Source: Enterobacteriaceae bacterium UBA5654 (GTDB taxonomy: Bacteria > Pseudomonadota > Gammaproteobacteria > Enterobacterales > Enterobacteriaceae). Taken from it: 7,649 nucleotides of DNA. Where the stretch lies: positions 265-7,913 of the forward strand of contig DIJC01000009.1 of assembly GCA_002421005.1 (NCBI GenBank), written 5' to 3'. Of the stretch, positions 5,681 to 7,649 are shown piece after piece; within the stretch, counting starts at the first letter, position 1, and every line of letters begins with the position of its first letter. The position numbers and the translations under genes were made by a program. The notes beneath the pieces are model-generated. The model was given only the letters and a program-made list of their open reading frames with translations, was not told the DNA's origin and ran no database searches.

Positions 5681-6782
5681 AAAATACAATTTAAAACAGG
5701 TGATTAACACCTCCGGGCGGATGACCGCGCTCGGTGTCTCCACCCCGCGCCCGGAAGTGGTGCAGGCGGCGATGGACGGCATGGATCACTATTTTGAAAT
5801 GAAAGATCTGGTCAACAAAACCGGCGATTACATCGCCCGGTTGCTCGACGTTGAAGGCGCAACGGTGGTGTCCTGCGCCTCGGCGGGGATTGCGCAATCC
5901 ATCGCCGCCGTGCTGGTTCGGGACAGCGACTGGCTGCTGGAAAACCTGCACGTTACGCCGATTGAGAACAATGAAATCGTGCTGCCGAAGGGCCACAACG
6001 TCAACTTTGGCGCACCGGTCGGCACGATGGTCGCGCTGGGTGGCGGCAAAGTCGTGGAGGCGGGCTACGCCAACGAATGCTCCGCTGAACATCTGGCCGC
6101 CGCCATCACCCCGCGCACCGCCGCGATCCTGTACATCAAATCGCACCACTGCGTGCAAAAAAGTATGCTCAGCGTGGAGCAGGCGGCGGTGGTCGCGCGT
6201 AAGCATAACGTGCCGCTGATTGTCGATGCGGCGGCGGAAGAAGATCTGCACGTTTACTATCGCTCCGGCGCGGACCTGGTGATTTACAGCGGCGCAAAAG
6301 CGATTGAAGGGCCGACCAGCGGGCTGGTGATCGGCAAAAAGCAGTACGTCGAATGGGTGAAGCGCCAGACGGCGGGCATCGGTCGGGCGATGAAAGTCGG
6401 CAAAGAGGGCATCCTCGGCCTGACCTGCGCCATCGAGCATTACCTTACCGCCGAGAAAGAGAGCGGGGCGGAGATGGTCGAAAAAATGACCCCGTTCATT
6501 GATGCGCTGAATACGCTTAACGGTGTTACCGCCCGCGTGGTGTGGGACAGCGCCGGGCGCGACATCGCCCGCGCGGAGATAAAATTTGACGAAGCGACGA
6601 CCGGCGTTGCCACCGGCGAACTGGTCGCCGCGCTGAAACAGGGCGAGTACGCCATCTACTTCCGTGGCTATAAAGCCAACGAAGGCATTATCGAAGCCGA
6701 CGTGCGCAGCGTCGACCGCGCGCAGCTCGACATCGTCGCGCGCCGCATTGCTGAAGTGATTAATCAGGAGAAAACCGCATGA
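5664..6782 (+). CDS. DgaE-type PLP-dependent ammonia-lyase (SelA-like fold)
   Basis: A 372-residue pyridoxal-phosphate enzyme of the SelA/DgaE group. The Salmonella relative DgaE converts 2-amino-2-deoxy-D-gluconate-6-phosphate to 2-keto-3-deoxy-6-phosphogluconate plus ammonia. The PLP lysine is K212 in SGAKAIEGPTSG (209-220). D188 in LIVDAAAEED (185-194) is in the place expected to contact the pyridine nitrogen, and the CASAGIAQSI stretch (71-80) fits the phosphate-binding loop. The N-terminal YEKYNLKQVINTSGRMTALG is characteristic of this group. AAGGGAG lies 8 nt before the ATG, inside the end of the amidohydrolase gene. The TGA stop overlaps the next ATG, so translation is coupled. The exact substrate here may differ from DgaE, since no glucosaminate PTS is encoded nearby. 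Confidence in the family is high; the precise substrate is inferred. Confidence 0.93.
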   Translation: MPSIYEKYNLKQVINTSGRMTALGVSTPRPEVVQAAMDGMDHYFEMKDLVNKTGDYIARLLDVEGATVVSCASAGIAQSIAAVLVRDSDWLLENLHVTPIENNEIVLPKGHNVNFGAPVGTMVALGGGKVVEAGYANECSAEHLAAAITPRTAAILYIKSHHCVQKSMLSVEQAAVVARKHNVPLIVDAAAEEDLHVYYRSGADLVIYSGAKAIEGPTSGLVIGKKQYVEWVKRQTAGIGRAMKVGKEGILGLTCAIEHYLTAEKESGAEMVEKMTPFIDALNTLNGVTARVVWDSAGRDIARAEIKFDEATTGVATGELVAALKQGEYAIYFRGYKANEGIIEADVRSVDRAQLDIVARRIAEVINQEKTA

Positions 6783-7519
6783 AACTGACCCCTAACTTTT
6801 ACCGCGACCGCGTATGCCTGAACGTGCTGGCCGGATCGAAAGCCAACGCCAGCGCCATTTATGCGGCGGCGGAAGGTCATGTGCTGGTCGGCGTGCTCTC
6901 TAAAAATTACCCGGACGTGGCAAGTGCGGTGGCGGACATGCGCGAATATGCCGCGCTGATTGATAACGCACTTTCGGTGGGGCTGGGCGCGGGCGATCCG
7001 AACCAGTCGGCGATGGTGAGCGCGATCTCCCGCGACGTTCAGCCGCAGCACGTTAACCAGGTCTTTACCGGCGTGGCCACCAGCCGCGCGCTGCTGGGAC
7101 AGAACGACACGGTGGTCAACGGCCTGGTCTCACCGACCGGCACGCCGGGGTTAGTGAAAATCTCCACCGGACCGCTGAGCAGCACCGCCCCGGACGGCAT
7201 CGTGCCGGTAGACACCGCCATTGCCCTGCTGAAAGATTTCGGCGGCAGCTCAGTCAAATACTTCCCGATGGGCGGCCTGCAATGCCGTGACGAGTACATC
7301 GCCGTCGCGGAAGCCTGCGCCCGCCACGATTTCTGGCTGGAGCCAACCGGCGGCATCGATCTGGATAACTTCGGCGAGATTTTGCAGATTGCGCTGGACG
7401 CAGGCGTGAGCAAAATCATTCCTCACATTTATAGTTCGATTATTGATAAGGTGAGTGGCGACACCCGGCCGGAAGATGTCCGCCAGTTGCTGGAAGTGAC
7501 GAAGACGCTGGTGGGGTGA
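6779..7519 (+). CDS. DgaF-type KDGP aldolase
   Basis: A 246-residue TIM-barrel class I aldolase of the family that includes Salmonella DgaF and EF_0839, which cleaves 2-keto-3-deoxy-6-phosphogluconate to pyruvate and glyceraldehyde-3-phosphate. The likely Schiff-base lysine is K160 in SSVKYFPMGG (157-166), comparable to the LKxFP motif of classical Eda. EPTGGID (188-194) fits the phosphate-binding turn. A second lysine on a strand, K127 in GLVKIST, is an alternative. It is the last gene of the operon and overlaps the ammonia-lyase by ATGA, with AGGAG 8 nt upstream of the start inside that gene. The product of the previous enzyme is the expected substrate, and its products enter glycolysis. 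It is longer than Eda (about 213 residues) and belongs to a separate family. Confidence 0.93.
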   Translation: MKLTPNFYRDRVCLNVLAGSKANASAIYAAAEGHVLVGVLSKNYPDVASAVADMREYAALIDNALSVGLGAGDPNQSAMVSAISRDVQPQHVNQVFTGVATSRALLGQNDTVVNGLVSPTGTPGLVKISTGPLSSTAPDGIVPVDTAIALLKDFGGSSVKYFPMGGLQCRDEYIAVAEACARHDFWLEPTGGIDLDNFGEILQIALDAGVSKIIPHIYSSIIDKVSGDTRPEDVRQLLEVTKTLVG

Positions 7520-7649
7520 GGAAGGGAAACGGTGTCGGACGTCAGCACGGACCTGGATAGGGGAGATTGTTGTTGGACGTCACCACGAGCGCGGATGGGG
7601 GAGAGGGAGAAAACCGGACGTCATCACGAGCGCGGACAGTTCCCTCTCC
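7520..7649 (+). repeat. Three tandem direct copies of the GACGTCA repeat downstream of the operon
   Basis: Copies begin at 7538, 7576 and 7617 (38 and 41 nt apart), each preceded by G. Copies one and two match at 23 of 29 positions. Copies two and three match at 19 of the first 20 positions (GACGTCAYCACGAGCGCGGA). The third copy carries a TTCCCTCTCC tail that runs into the window edge and may be incomplete. No coding sequence and no U-tract terminator is visible in this stretch. Confidence 0.75.

Noticed and set aside
5691..6440. Long antisense open frame (249 codons) opposite the ammonia-lyase gene
   Set aside because: A shadow of a GC-rich gene with a highly biased His/Arg/Gln composition; the sense strand encodes a clear PLP enzyme.
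1..7649. CRISPR array, tRNA/rRNA gene, transposase or phage gene
   Set aside because: No regularly spaced identical repeats with unique spacers, no cloverleaf sequence and no recombinase or transposase motifs were seen; the 38-41 nt repeats at the right edge are diverged and have no separate spacers.

Overview
The window looks like a chromosomal segment of an enterobacterium of the Enterobacter/Klebsiella/Salmonella type. I infer this from GC-rich, gammaproteobacterial-style codon use in the genes, an AT-richer divergent control region, enterobacterial-style Shine-Dalgarno sites and a CRP-like site. Species cannot be fixed from the sequence alone. It carries one self-contained catabolic locus: a leftward regulator gene (about 94-1791), a divergent control region (about 1792-2044), and a tight rightward operon of eight genes (2045-7519).

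Operon order: a free-standing PRD domain protein; a glycine-rich SFCGS protein; a DUF4312-type small protein; two multi-pass membrane proteins of the DUF4311 and DUF4310 types; a metal-dependent amidohydrolase/deacetylase; a DgaE-type PLP ammonia-lyase; a DgaF-type 2-keto-3-deoxy-6-phosphogluconate (KDGP) aldolase. Gaps are 2 to 42 nt, and the last three genes overlap (17 nt and 4 nt), so one transcript is very likely. From memory this matches a conserved, largely uncharacterised gene set named after the Enterococcus faecalis EF_0829-EF_0839 families. The end chemistry is known from the Salmonella D-glucosaminate (dga) system: 2-amino-2-deoxy-gluconate-6-phosphate is deaminated to KDGP, which is cleaved to pyruvate and glyceraldehyde-3-phosphate. 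The upstream half is not understood: the mannose-family PTS of the dga operon is absent, and the SFCGS/DUF4312/DUF4311/DUF4310 quartet takes its place. My working reading is uptake of an N-acylated amino-sugar acid or related compound, deacylation by the amidohydrolase, then deamination and aldol cleavage.

The most interesting observation is that the SFCGS protein reads like a divergent ribose-5-phosphate isomerase B/LacAB relative that keeps the catalytic-type cysteine in a Gly-rich loop. This suggests sugar-phosphate binding or isomerisation. The control region has a good CRP-like site followed by a perfect 20-bp palindrome, which fits catabolite activation plus a local operator. The PRD-type regulator and the orphan PRD protein suggest PTS-linked phosphorylation control, although no PTS permease is encoded here.

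Both edges of the window carry copies of one short repeat family beginning GACGTCA: one inverted copy at 42-70, and three direct copies with a 38-41 nt period at 7537-7649. The locus is thus framed by related, oppositely oriented repeats. At the far left edge, a strong leftward Shine-Dalgarno sequence suggests another gene starting just outside the window.
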